Assembly (NCBI GenBank): GCA_022701925.1
Contig: JAKONM010000269.1
Span: forward strand, 1-8,572
Origin: Microbacteriaceae bacterium
GTDB lineage: Bacteria; Actinomycetota; Actinomycetes; Actinomycetales; Microbacteriaceae
Direction: 5' to 3'
Length of the DNA: 8,572 nucleotides
The notes beneath the pieces were generated by a model. That model was not told the DNA's origin, did no database searches, and worked only from the letters and a program-made list of their open reading frames with translations. Below, one piece after another: positions 1 to 7,518 of the stretch (position 1 is its first letter; every line of letters begins with the position of its first letter). The translations under genes were made by a program, and so were the position numbers.

Positions 1-2065
1 GCAGGCCGGAGCGGTCCAGCGCCTCCACCTGGATCTGCACCAGGAAGACGCTCTTCGACGTCGGCGCCCACTCCACCTCGAGCACCCGGTCCGGCTCCTG
101 CTGCAGCGACGCGACGTTGTGGCAGTCGGTGCGGTGCACCGACACCCCGGCGCCCCGGGTCACGAAGCCCAGGATCTCGTCGCCCGGCACCGGGGTGCAG
201 CACTTCGCGAGCTTCACCAGGATGTCCGGAGCCCCGCGCACCAGCACGCCGGAGTCGCTGGAGCGGATCGTCCGGGACCGGCCGGTGGTCGGGGCCTCGA
301 AGTCCGGCTCGTCCGCCTCCTGCGTGTCCTGCAGCTGGGCGAGCACGCGCTCGATCACCGACTGGGTGGAGACGTGCCCCTCCCCCACCGCGGCGTAGAG
401 GGCGGAGACGTCCTCGTAGCGCATCGTGGTGGCGATGCCGACGAGGGCGTCCTGCGTCATCAGCTTCGTGAGCGGCAGGTTCTGCTTGCGCATGGCGCGG
501 GCGATGGCGTCGCGCCCCTGCTCCACCGCCTCGTCGCGGCGCTCCTTGGTGAACCACTGGCGGATCTTCGAGCGCGCCCGCGGGCTGCGCACGAACTGCA
601 GCCAGTCCTTGCTGGGTCCGGAGTCGGGGTTCTTGGAGGTGAAGATCTCGACGACGTCGCCGCTGGCCAGGTCCGACTCCAGCGGCACCAGCCGGCCGTT
701 CACCTTCGCGCCCATCGTGCGGTGGCCGACGTCGGTGTGGACGGCGTAGGCGAAGTCGACGGGCGTCGCCCCCGCGGGCAGGCCGATCACCTTGCCCTTC
801 GGGGTGAAGACGTAGACCTCCTTCGCCCCGATCTCGAAGCGCAGGCCCTCCAGGAACTCCTGGGGGTCGGCGGTCTCGCTCTCCCAGTCGGACAGGTGCG
901 CGAGCCAGGCCATGTCCTCGTCGCCGGCGGCCGCAGGCCCCGTCTGCCGGCCCGCGACCTGCTCCTTGTACTTCCAGTGCGCCGCGACGCCGAACTCCGC
1001 GCGCTGGTGCATCTCGTGCGTGCGGATCTGGATCTCGACGGGGCGGCCCTCCGGCCCCAGCACGGTGGTGTGCAGCGACTGGTACAGGTTGAACTTCGGC
1101 GTGGCGATGTAGTCCTTGAAGCGACCCGGCACGGGCGTCCAGCGGGCGTGGATCGACCCGAGCACGGCGTAGCAGTCGCGCACGCTGTCGACCAGCACCC
1201 GGATGCCGGTGAGGTCGTAGATGTCGTCGAACTCGCGGCCGCGCACGATCATCTTCTGGTAGATCGAGTAGTACTGCTTCGGCCGGCCCTGCACCTTGCC
1301 CTTGATGCGGGCCGCCCGCAGGTCCTCGGTGACCTGCTCGGTGACGGAGGCGACGAACTCCTCGCGCAGCGGGGTGCGGCGCCGCACCAGCGACTCGATC
1401 TCCAGGTACAGCTTCGGGTACAGCACGGCGAAGGACAGGTCCTCCAGCTCGAGCTTGATCGTCTGGATGCCGAGGCGGTGCGCCAGCGGGGCGTAGATCT
1501 CGAGCGTCTCCTTCGCCTTGCGGGAGGCGCTCTCGGCGGGGACGAAGCCCCAGGTGCGGGCGTTGTGCAGCCGGTCGGCGAGCTTGATGATCAGGACCCG
1601 CAGGTCCTTCGACATCGCGATCACCATCTTCCGCACGGTCTCGGCCTGCGCCGAGTCCCCGTACTTCAGCTTGTCCAGCTTGGTGACGCCGTCGACCAGC
1701 AGCGCCACCTCGTCGCCGAAGTCGGCGCGCAGCTCGTCGAGCGTGTAGGCCGTGTCCTCGACGGTGTCGTGCAGCAGCGCGGCCGCCACGCCGCGGGGTC
1801 CGATGCCCAGCTCGGCGAGGATCTGCGAGACCGCCACCGGGTGGGTGATGTAGGGCTCGCCGCTCTTGCGCTGCTGGCCGCGGTGCGCCTTCTCGGCGGC
1901 CGCGTAGGCGCGCTCGATGACGCTCGTGTCGGCCTTCGGGTGGTGCGTCCTGACCGTGCGGATCAGCACGTCGACCGCGTCGACGGACTGGGCGCGGGAG
2001 AACAGGCGCGGCACGCGCCGCCTGAGGGTCGCCGTGGTCTGCGCCGGCTCGCGGGTGTCCGTCAC
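1..2065 (-). CDS. rel: Bifunctional (p)ppGpp synthetase/hydrolase Rel (RSH family), C-terminus cut by window edge
   Basis: Makes (p)ppGpp from ATP and GTP/GDP during starvation and hydrolyses it again; this is the stringent-response enzyme, which acts on the ribosome. 688 residues are visible. An HD hydrolase domain contains HDTVEDT (H99, D100) and LADRLHN. The synthetase domain shows GRPK (260-263), YDLTGIRV with D284, RFKD (315-318) and EIQIRT with E344, the family's catalytic Asp and Glu. The RFKD loop is the RxKD type of bifunctional enzymes rather than the ExDD of RelA. A TGS domain starts near 415 (VYVFTPKG), then a helical linker, then a zinc-finger-like domain with C622, C623, H644 and C648. 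The last residues (about 673-688, VFLVQIQVEALDR) begin the ACT domain, so roughly 60-80 residues are missing at the left edge. The GTG start was chosen because GGGGAGG lies 6 nt upstream. It follows secF after 82 bp containing a hairpin, so it may have its own promoter; apt, often present here, is absent. Confidence 0.97.
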   Translation of the reverse strand, partial: MTDTREPAQTTATLRRRVPRLFSRAQSVDAVDVLIRTVRTHHPKADTSVIERAYAAAEKAHRGQQRKSGEPYITHPVAVSQILAELGIGPRGVAAALLHDTVEDTAYTLDELRADFGDEVALLVDGVTKLDKLKYGDSAQAETVRKMVIAMSKDLRVLIIKLADRLHNARTWGFVPAESASRKAKETLEIYAPLAHRLGIQTIKLELEDLSFAVLYPKLYLEIESLVRRRTPLREEFVASVTEQVTEDLRAARIKGKVQGRPKQYYSIYQKMIVRGREFDDIYDLTGIRVLVDSVRDCYAVLGSIHARWTPVPGRFKDYIATPKFNLYQSLHTTVLGPEGRPVEIQIRTHEMHQRAEFGVAAHWKYKEQVAGRQTGPAAAGDEDMAWLAHLSDWESETADPQEFLEGLRFEIGAKEVYVFTPKGKVIGLPAGATPVDFAYAVHTDVGHRTMGAKVNGRLVPLESDLASGDVVEIFTSKNPDSGPSKDWLQFVRSPRARSKIRQWFTKERRDEAVEQGRDAIARAMRKQNLPLTKLMTQDALVGIATTMRYEDVSALYAAVGEGHVSTQSVIERVLAQLQDTQEADEPDFEAPTTGRSRTIRSSDSGVLVRGAPDILVKLAKCCTPVPGDEILGFVTRGAGVSVHRTDCHNVASLQQEPDRVLEVEWAPTSKSVFLVQIQVEALDRSGL

Positions 2066-2070
2066 GAAGT

Positions 2071-2090
2071 GCCTCCCCTTCTCCGGAGGC
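2071..2090 (-). promoter_or_regulatory. Inverted repeat overlapping the rel Shine-Dalgarno
   Basis: On the minus strand GCCTCC, 8 nt and GGAGGC form a perfect 6-bp inverted repeat. The second arm is the core of the rel ribosome binding site, which ends 5 nt before the GTG start. If the stem forms it would mask the site, so the hairpin could tune translation of rel. This is seen only as a sequence match; any regulatory role is inferred. Confidence 0.4.
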
Positions 2091-2101
2091 TAACAGCGGC
2101 G

Positions 2102-2130
2102 GGCGCGGCGCGCTTCCCGCGCGCCGCGCC
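2102..2130 (-). terminator. GC-rich hairpin after secF, probable terminator
   Basis: Two perfect 12-bp arms (2102-2113 and 2119-2130) enclose a 5-nt loop. With one bulge (2101) the stem gains three more pairs. It starts 18 nt after the secF stop codon on the minus strand. There is no U-tract on the 3' side, which is common for actinobacterial terminators. It probably ends or attenuates the sec transcript before rel, though an mRNA-processing or stability stem is also possible. Confidence 0.6.
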
Positions 2131-2147
2131 GCCCGTCCCGCAGCGGC

Positions 2148-3179
2148 TCAGGCGTGCGCCCGCGCCTCCAGCGCGCGCCGGTCGAGCGCCTTCACACGGG
2201 GCTCGGTCGACCGGAGGTCCACGTACAGGGGCGCCGCGATGAACACCGTCGAGTAGGTGCCGACGATGATGCCGATGAAGAGCGCCAGCGAGATGTCCCG
2301 CAGCGTGCCGGCGCCGAGCAGCGTCGTGCCGATGAAGAGGATCGACGCGATCGGCAGCAGGCCGACGATCGAGGTGTTGATCGACCGCACCAGCGTCTGG
2401 TTGACCGCCAGGTTCACCGTCTCCGAGAACGTGCGCGAGGGGTGCTCCCCCATCGACGACGTGTTCTCCCGGATCTTGTCGAACACCACGACGGTGTCGT
2501 AGAGCGAGTAGCCGAGGATCGTGAGGAAGCCGATGACGGCGGCCGGCGTGATCTCGAAGCCGATGATGCCGTAGACCCCGGCGGTGATGATCAGGTCGTG
2601 GAACAGGGCGATGAGGCCGGCGACCGACATCTTCCAGGTGCGGAAGTAGACCGCCATCACCACGGCGACGAGCACCAGGAAGATCACGAGCCCGCGGATC
2701 GCGCTGCCGGAGATGTCGGCGCCCCACGTCGGCCCGATGAAGGACGAGGACACCCCCCGCTCGTCGTCGCCGGGGTACGGCACGCCGTAGGCGGTCGCGA
2801 GGGCCTCGGCGACCCGGTCGGAGTTCGTCGTCGCCCCGCCGGTCGGGTCGAGCTGCGAGGTCTGGATGCGCACGCCCGTCTGGCCGACCCGGGCGATGAG
2901 CGGCTCGACGGAGGGACCCGTCACCGACTGCACGGCCTGCTTCGCGAGCTCGTCGTCGGCGTAGCGGCTGGACCCGGAGACCGTGAACTCGGAGCCGCCG
3001 GTGAACTCGATGCCGAACTGGAAGCCGCGGCCGACCGACGGCAGCACCAGGGTCGGGAGGACGACCGAGACGATGACCGCGAGCCCGGAGATCAGGTACC
3101 AGAGCCGCCGGCGCTTGATGAAGTCGATCGACTTGACGCCCGTGTAGAGGTCGTTGCCGAACTGCGTGAGACCCGCCAT
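2148..3179 (-). CDS. secF: Protein translocase subunit SecF
   Basis: Membrane partner of SecD in the proton-driven accessory unit of the Sec translocon, which helps pull exported proteins out across the cytoplasmic membrane. 343 residues. A first membrane segment at about 27-47 is followed by the short extracytoplasmic domain with FGIEFTGGSEF (55-65) and RIQTSQL, then five more membrane segments from about 160 to 320. GYSLYDTVVVFDKIREN (223-239) carries D228, and LVRSINTS carries R265; these match the Asp and Arg implicated in proton coupling in studied SecDF proteins. The ATG overlaps the secD stop as TGATG, so it is probably translated by coupling; no independent strong ribosome site was looked for beyond this. 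The tail is short and basic (RRALEARAHA). A longer frame reading in from inside secD is an out-of-frame shadow, so this is not a SecDF fusion. Confidence 0.97.
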   Translation of the reverse strand: MAGLTQFGNDLYTGVKSIDFIKRRRLWYLISGLAVIVSVVLPTLVLPSVGRGFQFGIEFTGGSEFTVSGSSRYADDELAKQAVQSVTGPSVEPLIARVGQTGVRIQTSQLDPTGGATTNSDRVAEALATAYGVPYPGDDERGVSSSFIGPTWGADISGSAIRGLVIFLVLVAVVMAVYFRTWKMSVAGLIALFHDLIITAGVYGIIGFEITPAAVIGFLTILGYSLYDTVVVFDKIRENTSSMGEHPSRTFSETVNLAVNQTLVRSINTSIVGLLPIASILFIGTTLLGAGTLRDISLALFIGIIVGTYSTVFIAAPLYVDLRSTEPRVKALDRRALEARAHA

Positions 3180-4906
3180 CAGCGGTCGTCCTTCCCGGTC
3201 GAGCGCGACTGCTGCTCCGCGGCCTTGCGCTCCGCGATCGTCTGCCGGCGCTGCGCCTCGCCGGTGCTGCGCTGCGCCCTGCCGCCGCCGGCGAGCGCCG
3301 GCGCCCGGAACTGCCCGCGACCGCGGTACACCGCGCCCAGCGCGTTCGGGTCGAGGCCGGACAGCCGGTGGCCGTCGGCGAAGAACGGGCGCCTGGCCAG
3401 GATCTGCAGCACGGGGTGGCTGAACAGCACCACGACGACGACGTCGATGATCGTCGAGAGCCCGAGCGTCAGCGCGAAGCCCCGCACGTCGCCGATCGCC
3501 AGCACGTAGAGCACGCCGGCCGCCAGCAGGTTGACGGCGTCGGAGGCGAGCACGGTGCGCCGCGCTCGGCGCCAGCCCGTCTCGACGGCGCCCTCCAGGC
3601 CCCGGCCCTCGCGCAGCTCGTCGCGGATGCGCTCGAAGTACACGATGAACGAGTCCGCGGTGATGCCGATCGACACGATGATGCCCGTCACGCCGGCCAG
3701 GGACAGCCGGTACCCCTGCCGCCAGGACAGGAAGTCGAGCACGATGAAGGTCAGCACCGCCGAGATGCCGAGCGAGGCCAGGATCACGAAGCCGAGCACC
3801 CGGTACTGGAACAGCGCGTAGCCGAAGACCAGGATCAGGCCGATCAGGCCGGCGATGAGGCCGGCCGTCAGCTGGCTGGAGCCGAGCGTGGCGGAGATGG
3901 ACTGCTGGCTCTGCACGGCGAACTGGATCGGCAGGGCGCCGAACTTCAGCTGGTCGGCCAGCTGCTTGGCGCTGGTCTCGGTGAAGTTGCCGGAGATCTG
4001 CGCGCGGCCGTCCGTGATCGCCGCGTTCATGGTGGGCGCCGAGATCACCCGGCCGTCCAGCACGATCGCGAACTGGTTCTGCGCCCCCGTCAGCGCCACG
4101 AGGCGCTCCGAGATCGCCGCGAACTGCCGCGTGCCGGTGCCGTTGAAGGACAGGTTCACGACCCACTGGCCGGTCGTCGCCCCGGTGCTCGTGGTCGCGA
4201 TGCCGCTCGTGGCGTTCGAGATGCTCGTGCCCGGCACCTCGACCGGGCCCAGCAGGTACTTGGCCGAGCCGTCGTCGGAGCAGGTCACGAGCGGGCGGTC
4301 CGCGGGCGCGTTGCCGTTGCCGTTCTGCTGGTCCGCGTCGCACCGGTAGTTCAGGTAGAGGTCCTGCAGGTAGGGCGTGACCTGGTTCAGGTCGCTGCCG
4401 CTCGTCGGGGAGACCGACGGCGTCGCGGCCAACGAGGCGGGCGGCGTGTAGGCGCCCTGCTGCGAGCCGGCGGACGCCGTCGGCGCAGCCCCGGTGACGA
4501 GCACCGGGCGGAAGTCCATGCGGGCGCTCTCCCGCACGCTGTTGATCGTCGCCTGCGACGGCGTGCCCGGCAGGGACACCACGATGTTGCTGGTGCCGGA
4601 CGTCGAGATCTGCGCGTCCGGACTGCCGCCGGCGGCCGCGCGCTGCCGGATGATCGCCACCGACTGCGACAGCTGGTCCCCGGTCGGCGGGCGGCCGGTC
4701 TCGGTCTGCGCCTGCAGGATGATCTGCGTGCCGCCGACCAGGTCGAGGCCGAGCTTCGGGAAGAACGCCTCCGACTTGGTCGCGAAGTCGTTTCCGGGGG
4801 CGACGAGCACGCCCACGCCGTTCAGCGCGAAGCCCGCGATCAGCAGGACCAGCAGTCCGGTCAGGGCTCGGCGGGCGTGCCGCAGCGGGGACGTGGTCTT
4901 CGCCAC
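3179..4906 (-). CDS. secD: Protein translocase subunit SecD
   Basis: Larger subunit of the SecDF complex, which uses the proton gradient to complete protein export. 575 residues from a GTG start preceded by GAGAGG at 5 nt. A further in-frame GTG 14 codons upstream has no convincing ribosome site. Membrane segment 1 lies at about 15-34, followed by the family motif GLDLVGGT (53-60) opening the large extracytoplasmic domain. That domain contains a low-complexity Ser/Thr/Pro/Ala stretch (about 139-172) and two cysteines, C189 and C209, that could form a disulfide. Five membrane segments lie between about 342 and 503. GITADSFIVYFERIRDE (414-430) carries D418, equivalent to the conserved proton-relay Asp. 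The C-terminal 70 residues are polar, Gln/Arg-rich and probably cytoplasmic. It lies 94 bp after yajC and shares one base with secF. Confidence 0.97.
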   Translation of the reverse strand: MAKTTSPLRHARRALTGLLVLLIAGFALNGVGVLVAPGNDFATKSEAFFPKLGLDLVGGTQIILQAQTETGRPPTGDQLSQSVAIIRQRAAAGGSPDAQISTSGTSNIVVSLPGTPSQATINSVRESARMDFRPVLVTGAAPTASAGSQQGAYTPPASLAATPSVSPTSGSDLNQVTPYLQDLYLNYRCDADQQNGNGNAPADRPLVTCSDDGSAKYLLGPVEVPGTSISNATSGIATTSTGATTGQWVVNLSFNGTGTRQFAAISERLVALTGAQNQFAIVLDGRVISAPTMNAAITDGRAQISGNFTETSAKQLADQLKFGALPIQFAVQSQQSISATLGSSQLTAGLIAGLIGLILVFGYALFQYRVLGFVILASLGISAVLTFIVLDFLSWRQGYRLSLAGVTGIIVSIGITADSFIVYFERIRDELREGRGLEGAVETGWRRARRTVLASDAVNLLAAGVLYVLAIGDVRGFALTLGLSTIIDVVVVVLFSHPVLQILARRPFFADGHRLSGLDPNALGAVYRGRGQFRAPALAGGGRAQRSTGEAQRRQTIAERKAAEQQSRSTGKDDR

Positions 4907-4937
4907 AGGGGCCTCTCGTCGGAGGGCGGAGCCGCGC

Positions 4938-4983
4938 TGACGCGTCACCCGCCCGGCGGTCGATGCGCCGCCCTGCCGGGCGG
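4938..4983 (-). promoter_or_regulatory. Hairpin and palindrome in the yajC-secD intergenic region
   Basis: The 94-bp gap holds a perfect 9-bp inverted repeat (CCGCCCGGC at 4949-4957, GCCGGGCGG at 4975-4983, 17-nt loop). Next to it is the perfect 10-bp palindrome TGACGCGTCA at 4938-4947. There is no U-tract, so a full terminator is unlikely. It may act as an attenuator or RNA-processing stem that sets secDF level relative to yajC. A palindrome this short is also expected by chance in a window of this size. Confidence 0.4.
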
Positions 4984-5000
4984 CCGGGTCATGCTAGGCG

Positions 5001-5405
5001 CTACTCGACGGTCTTCCCGGTCCCGCGGGCGGCCTCGTCGTGCTTCTCCTGCTCGACGCGCTCGCCGAACGAGGGGTCGGCCGCGGCGTCGTCCAGCACC
5101 ACCGGCGCGCCGTCCAGCCGCGTGCCGTCCTCGGCCACCGGCGTGACGACCTTGCCGATCGCCTGGCGGTGGATCGTCGCCTGCGACGTCGGGCTCGTGC
5201 GGATGACGATGCGGTTCTCCTGCTCGTCGATCGACTCGATCGTGCCGAAGAGCCCGAAGGTGGTCATGATCTCGGCGCCCGGCTTCAGGCCGTCGGTGAG
5301 GGCCGCCTGGTCGCGCTGGCGCTTGCGCCCGTTGCGGAACATCAGCAGGACGATCACCAGGATGATCACGCCGAAGAAGAGCAGCTGTGTGGTCTGCGGG
5401 TCCAT
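5001..5405 (-). CDS. yajC: YajC-family preprotein translocase subunit
   Basis: Small membrane protein that associates with SecDF at the Sec translocon; it is usually not essential and its precise activity is unclear. 134 residues, slightly longer than typical because of an acidic, polar tail. One membrane segment at about 7-23 (LLFFGVIILVIVLLMF) is followed by a basic stretch (RNGRKRQRDQ). The cytoplasmic domain has the hallmark LKPGAEIMTTFGLFGTI (40-56). The final 40 residues (Asp/Glu/Ala-rich) look disordered. The ATG is supported by GGAGG 5 nt upstream (5411-5415). It sits between ruvB and secD, its normal place in actinobacteria. Confidence 0.95.
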   Translation of the reverse strand: MDPQTTQLLFFGVIILVIVLLMFRNGRKRQRDQAALTDGLKPGAEIMTTFGLFGTIESIDEQENRIVIRTSPTSQATIHRQAIGKVVTPVAEDGTRLDGAPVVLDDAAADPSFGERVEQEKHDEAARGTGKTVE

Positions 5406-5498
5406 TGGGGCCTCCGTGTGGCTTGAGGACCCCGCACCAGGCCGAGCTCGTGCTGGCGGCGCCGGGGTCAGCGGCCGTCAGCCGCGTCGAGCGCCCCG

Positions 5499-5504
5499 AT
5501 CATA
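5499..5504 (-). promoter_or_regulatory. Possible -10 element for yajC-secDF
   Basis: TATGAT on the minus strand matches five of six bases of the TATAAT consensus. It overlaps the ruvB stop codon and lies about 94 bp before the yajC start. No good -35 hexamer is seen 16-18 bp upstream. The rest of the gap (5406-5498) holds the yajC ribosome site and a weak 5-bp hairpin (5471-5475 with 5481-5485). This is suggestive only; readthrough from ruvAB is equally possible. Confidence 0.25.
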
Positions 5505-6525
5505 CCGAGTCGTCGAACAGCACCGGCGCTCCGGGCACCGGAGGCGTGCGTCCCGCGCGGCGCCAGGCTGCCGAGGTCGCCACCCTGCCGCGCGGCGTGC
5601 GCGACAGCAGGCCCATCCGCACCAGGAAGGGCTCCACGACCTCGGCGATCGTGTCCTGCTCCTCCCCCACGCTCGCCGCCAGCGTGCTGAGCCCGACCGG
5701 GCCGCCGTCGAAGCGGTCGAGGATCGCGCCGAGCACGGCGCGGTCCAGCCGGTCCAGGCCGCTCTCGTCGACGTCGTAGAGGTCCAGCGCCGACCGCACC
5801 GCCGCGTGGTCGGCGACGCCGCCGTGGACCAGGGTCCAGTCGCGCACGCGGCGCAGCAGGCGGTTCGCGATGCGGGGCGTACCGCGGCTGCGCACCGCGA
5901 TCTCGCCGAGGGCCGGCGGCTGCACCTCCAGGTTCAGCAGCGTCGCGGCGCGCAGCAGCACCTGCTCCAGCTCGCCGGTCGAGTAGAACTCGAGGTGCAC
6001 CAGGAACCCGAAGCGGTCGTACAGCGGCTTCGGCAGCAGCCCCGAGCGGGTCGTCGCCCCCACGAGCGTGAACGGCGCCAGGTCGAGCGGGATGGAGGTC
6101 GCGCCCGCCCCCTTGCCGACCATGATGTCGATCCGGAAGTCCTCCATCGCCAGGTACAGCATCTCCTCGGCGCTGCGGGCCATGCGGTGGATCTCGTCGA
6201 TGAACAGCACCTCGCCGGGCGTCAGCGAGGACAGCACCGCGGCCAGGTCGCCGGCGTGCTGGATGGCCGGGCCGCTCGACATGCGCAGCGGCCGGCCCGA
6301 CTCCTCCGCGACGATCATCGCGAGGGTCGTCTTGCCGAGCCCCGGCGGCCCGGACATCAGGATGTGGTCGGGGGCGCGGTTCTGCATCGCCGCGGCCTTC
6401 AGCATCACCTCGAGCTGCTTGCGGGCGTTCTGCTGGCCGACGAACTCCGCCAGCGTGCGCGGACGCAGCGCGCCCTCGAACGCGATCTCCGCCTCGGAGT
6501 GCGGGACCGGGTCGACGTCGCTCAT
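5500..6525 (-). CDS. ruvB: Holliday junction branch migration ATPase RuvB
   Basis: AAA+ motor that, with RuvA, drives branch migration of Holliday junctions during recombinational repair; it acts as hexameric rings on DNA. 341 residues, the usual length. Walker A GPPGLGKTT spans 59-67. Walker B FIDEIHR has D110 and E111. The sensor-1/arginine-finger segment GATTR is at 156-160, the sensor-2 region RGTPRIANRLLRR at 214-226, and the C-terminal winged helix ends in EPFLVRMGLLSRTPRGRVAT (298-317). A variable proline-rich tail follows. The ATG overlaps the ruvA stop codon (ATGA), so translation is probably coupled to ruvA. One oddity is Y169 in LYDRFG, where most RuvB proteins have Arg (LRDRFG). 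Confidence 0.98.
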   Translation of the reverse strand: MSDVDPVPHSEAEIAFEGALRPRTLAEFVGQQNARKQLEVMLKAAAMQNRAPDHILMSGPPGLGKTTLAMIVAEESGRPLRMSSGPAIQHAGDLAAVLSSLTPGEVLFIDEIHRMARSAEEMLYLAMEDFRIDIMVGKGAGATSIPLDLAPFTLVGATTRSGLLPKPLYDRFGFLVHLEFYSTGELEQVLLRAATLLNLEVQPPALGEIAVRSRGTPRIANRLLRRVRDWTLVHGGVADHAAVRSALDLYDVDESGLDRLDRAVLGAILDRFDGGPVGLSTLAASVGEEQDTIAEVVEPFLVRMGLLSRTPRGRVATSAAWRRAGRTPPVPGAPVLFDDSV

Positions 6526-7118
6526 CGGACCGCCTGCGGCCCGAGCAGCGCCAGCGCCGCACGCAGCAGCACCGCGGTCTGCCGCTCGTCGGGCCGGGCC
6601 GCCAGCACGTCGTCGAGCGCGGCCTGCGCGGCGCGCTCCTGGTAGCCGAGGCCGACCAGCGCGACCAGCACGTCGGCGCCGCGGGCGGACGGCCGCGGGG
6701 TCGCGGCGGCGCTGCGCACCCCGATCAGCTTGCCCGTCAGGGACACCACGATCAGCTTCGCGGTCTTGGGCCCGATGCCGGACACCCGCCGGAAGGCCGC
6801 GTCGTCCTCGTCGGTGACGGCGGCCGCGATCTCGGCCGGGGTCAGCGCGGCCAGCACGCCGAGGGCGGACTTCGGGCCGACGCCGGTCACGCCGCGCAGC
6901 AGGTCGAAGACCTGCAGGCGCTCCCGGTCGGGGAAGCCGAAGAGGGACATGTCGTCCTCGCGCACCACCATCGCGGTGTGCAGCAGCACCTGCTCGCCGT
7001 GGCGCACGGAGAGCGCGTGGTCCGGCGTGACCGCGACGGCGTAGCCCACGCCGCCGACCTCGACGACCAGGGTCGAGCCCACCGCCTCGAGCACGGACCC
7101 ACGGAGCGACGCGATCAT
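6522..7118 (-). CDS. ruvA: Holliday junction DNA-binding subunit RuvA
   Basis: Binds four-way DNA junctions as a tetramer and loads the RuvB motor. 198 residues, normal length. The OB-fold domain covers about 1-63, beginning MIASLRG, the family's characteristic start. REDDMSLFGF (53-62) includes the acidic pin residues E54-D56. Two helix-hairpin-helix motifs follow, LRGVTGVGPKSA (74-85) and VSGIGPKTAKLI (112-123). After a flexible linker (about 136-147), domain III, which contacts RuvB, covers 148-195 (LVALVGLGYQERAA). The start is fixed by homology because there is no Shine-Dalgarno sequence; a TANNNT element 7 nt upstream suggests a leaderless message. ruvC, normally just upstream, is not there. 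Confidence 0.97.
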   Translation of the reverse strand: MIASLRGSVLEAVGSTLVVEVGGVGYAVAVTPDHALSVRHGEQVLLHTAMVVREDDMSLFGFPDRERLQVFDLLRGVTGVGPKSALGVLAALTPAEIAAAVTDEDDAAFRRVSGIGPKTAKLIVVSLTGKLIGVRSAAATPRPSARGADVLVALVGLGYQERAAQAALDDVLAARPDERQTAVLLRAALALLGPQAVR

Positions 7119-7125
7119 GCGGCCG

Positions 7126-7131
7126 AGGCTA
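7126..7131 (-). promoter_or_regulatory. Possible leaderless -10 element for ruvA
   Basis: TAGCCT on the minus strand fits the TANNNT pattern of actinobacterial -10 elements. It ends 7 nt before the ruvA ATG, so transcription would start at or next to the A of the start codon. This would explain why ruvA has no ribosome binding site. No clear -35 element is visible. The surrounding 94-bp gap (7119-7212) is open in the ruvA frame but has no good upstream start. Confidence 0.3.
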
Positions 7132-7212
7132 GGCGAGGCCAAGGACAGCGCCGCCGCGGCGCGCGCACCGGGCTCGAACACGTCTTCGAGCGCGGCGTGC
7201 AGGGCGCGGGGG

Positions 7213-7503
7213 TCACGCGACCAGGGGCCAGCGGGTGCCGTTCTGCCGGCGCAGCGCCGTCTCGACGACCTCGGCGTGCTGCCAGGCCGCCTGCGCGGCC
7301 ACCGGGGCGATCTGCCGCGCGATCTCGTCGTCCGACGCCTCGAACCGCACGGTCGCCTCGGCGCGCCCCTGCCGCACGCCGACGGACCTGGCCTCGACCG
7401 TGGTGAGCTCGGCGACCGCCGCCGCGGCGGCGGGGAGGACGGCCTGCGCGTTCCCGCCCGGATGCACGCGTCCCACGGTGAGCACGACCCGGTACGACGG
7501 CAT
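7213..7503 (-). CDS. Uncharacterised 96-residue protein
   Basis: I do not recognise a named family. The protein has 96 residues and an ATG preceded by a strong ribosome site (GGAGGGGG about 6 nt upstream), which is the best evidence that it is real. There is no signal peptide, membrane segment or cysteine. The pattern of likely strands and helices is strand (YRVVLTVGRV, 4-13), helix (Ala-rich, about 19-37), strand, strand (RAEATVRFEA), helix (DDEIARQIAPVAAQAAW), strand (EVVETALRR). This order would suit a ferredoxin-like alpha/beta sandwich, but that is inference. It occupies the position where ruvC is expected and shows no RuvC motifs. It may share a transcript with ruvA (94-bp gap) and is divergent from the pseudokinase gene. 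Confidence 0.75.
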   Translation of the reverse strand: MPSYRVVLTVGRVHPGGNAQAVLPAAAAAVAELTTVEARSVGVRQGRAEATVRFEASDDEIARQIAPVAAQAAWQHAEVVETALRRQNGTRWPLVA

Positions 7504-7518
7504 GACGACCCCCTCCTC

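Noticed and set aside
119..2242. Long plus-strand open frame of 707 codons opposite rel
   Set aside because: It is antisense to a clearly conserved Rel protein, has a His/Arg/Val/Leu-rich composition typical of GC-rich shadow frames, and matches no domain.
2148..4343. Apparent 731-residue minus-strand protein ending in SecF, suggesting a SecDF fusion
   Set aside because: Its first part is an Arg/Pro-rich out-of-frame reading of secD. True SecF starts at the ATG in TGATG, and SecD is a separate intact frame.
3368..5146. 592-codon plus-strand open frame opposite secD
   Set aside because: Antisense shadow of secD with Gln/His/Arg-rich composition and no recognisable domain.
7119..7212. Open reading in the ruvA frame upstream of its ATG, considered as a ruvC remnant or RuvA extension
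   Set aside because: No RuvC motif is visible, candidate GTG starts lack a ribosome site, and RuvA is full length without it.
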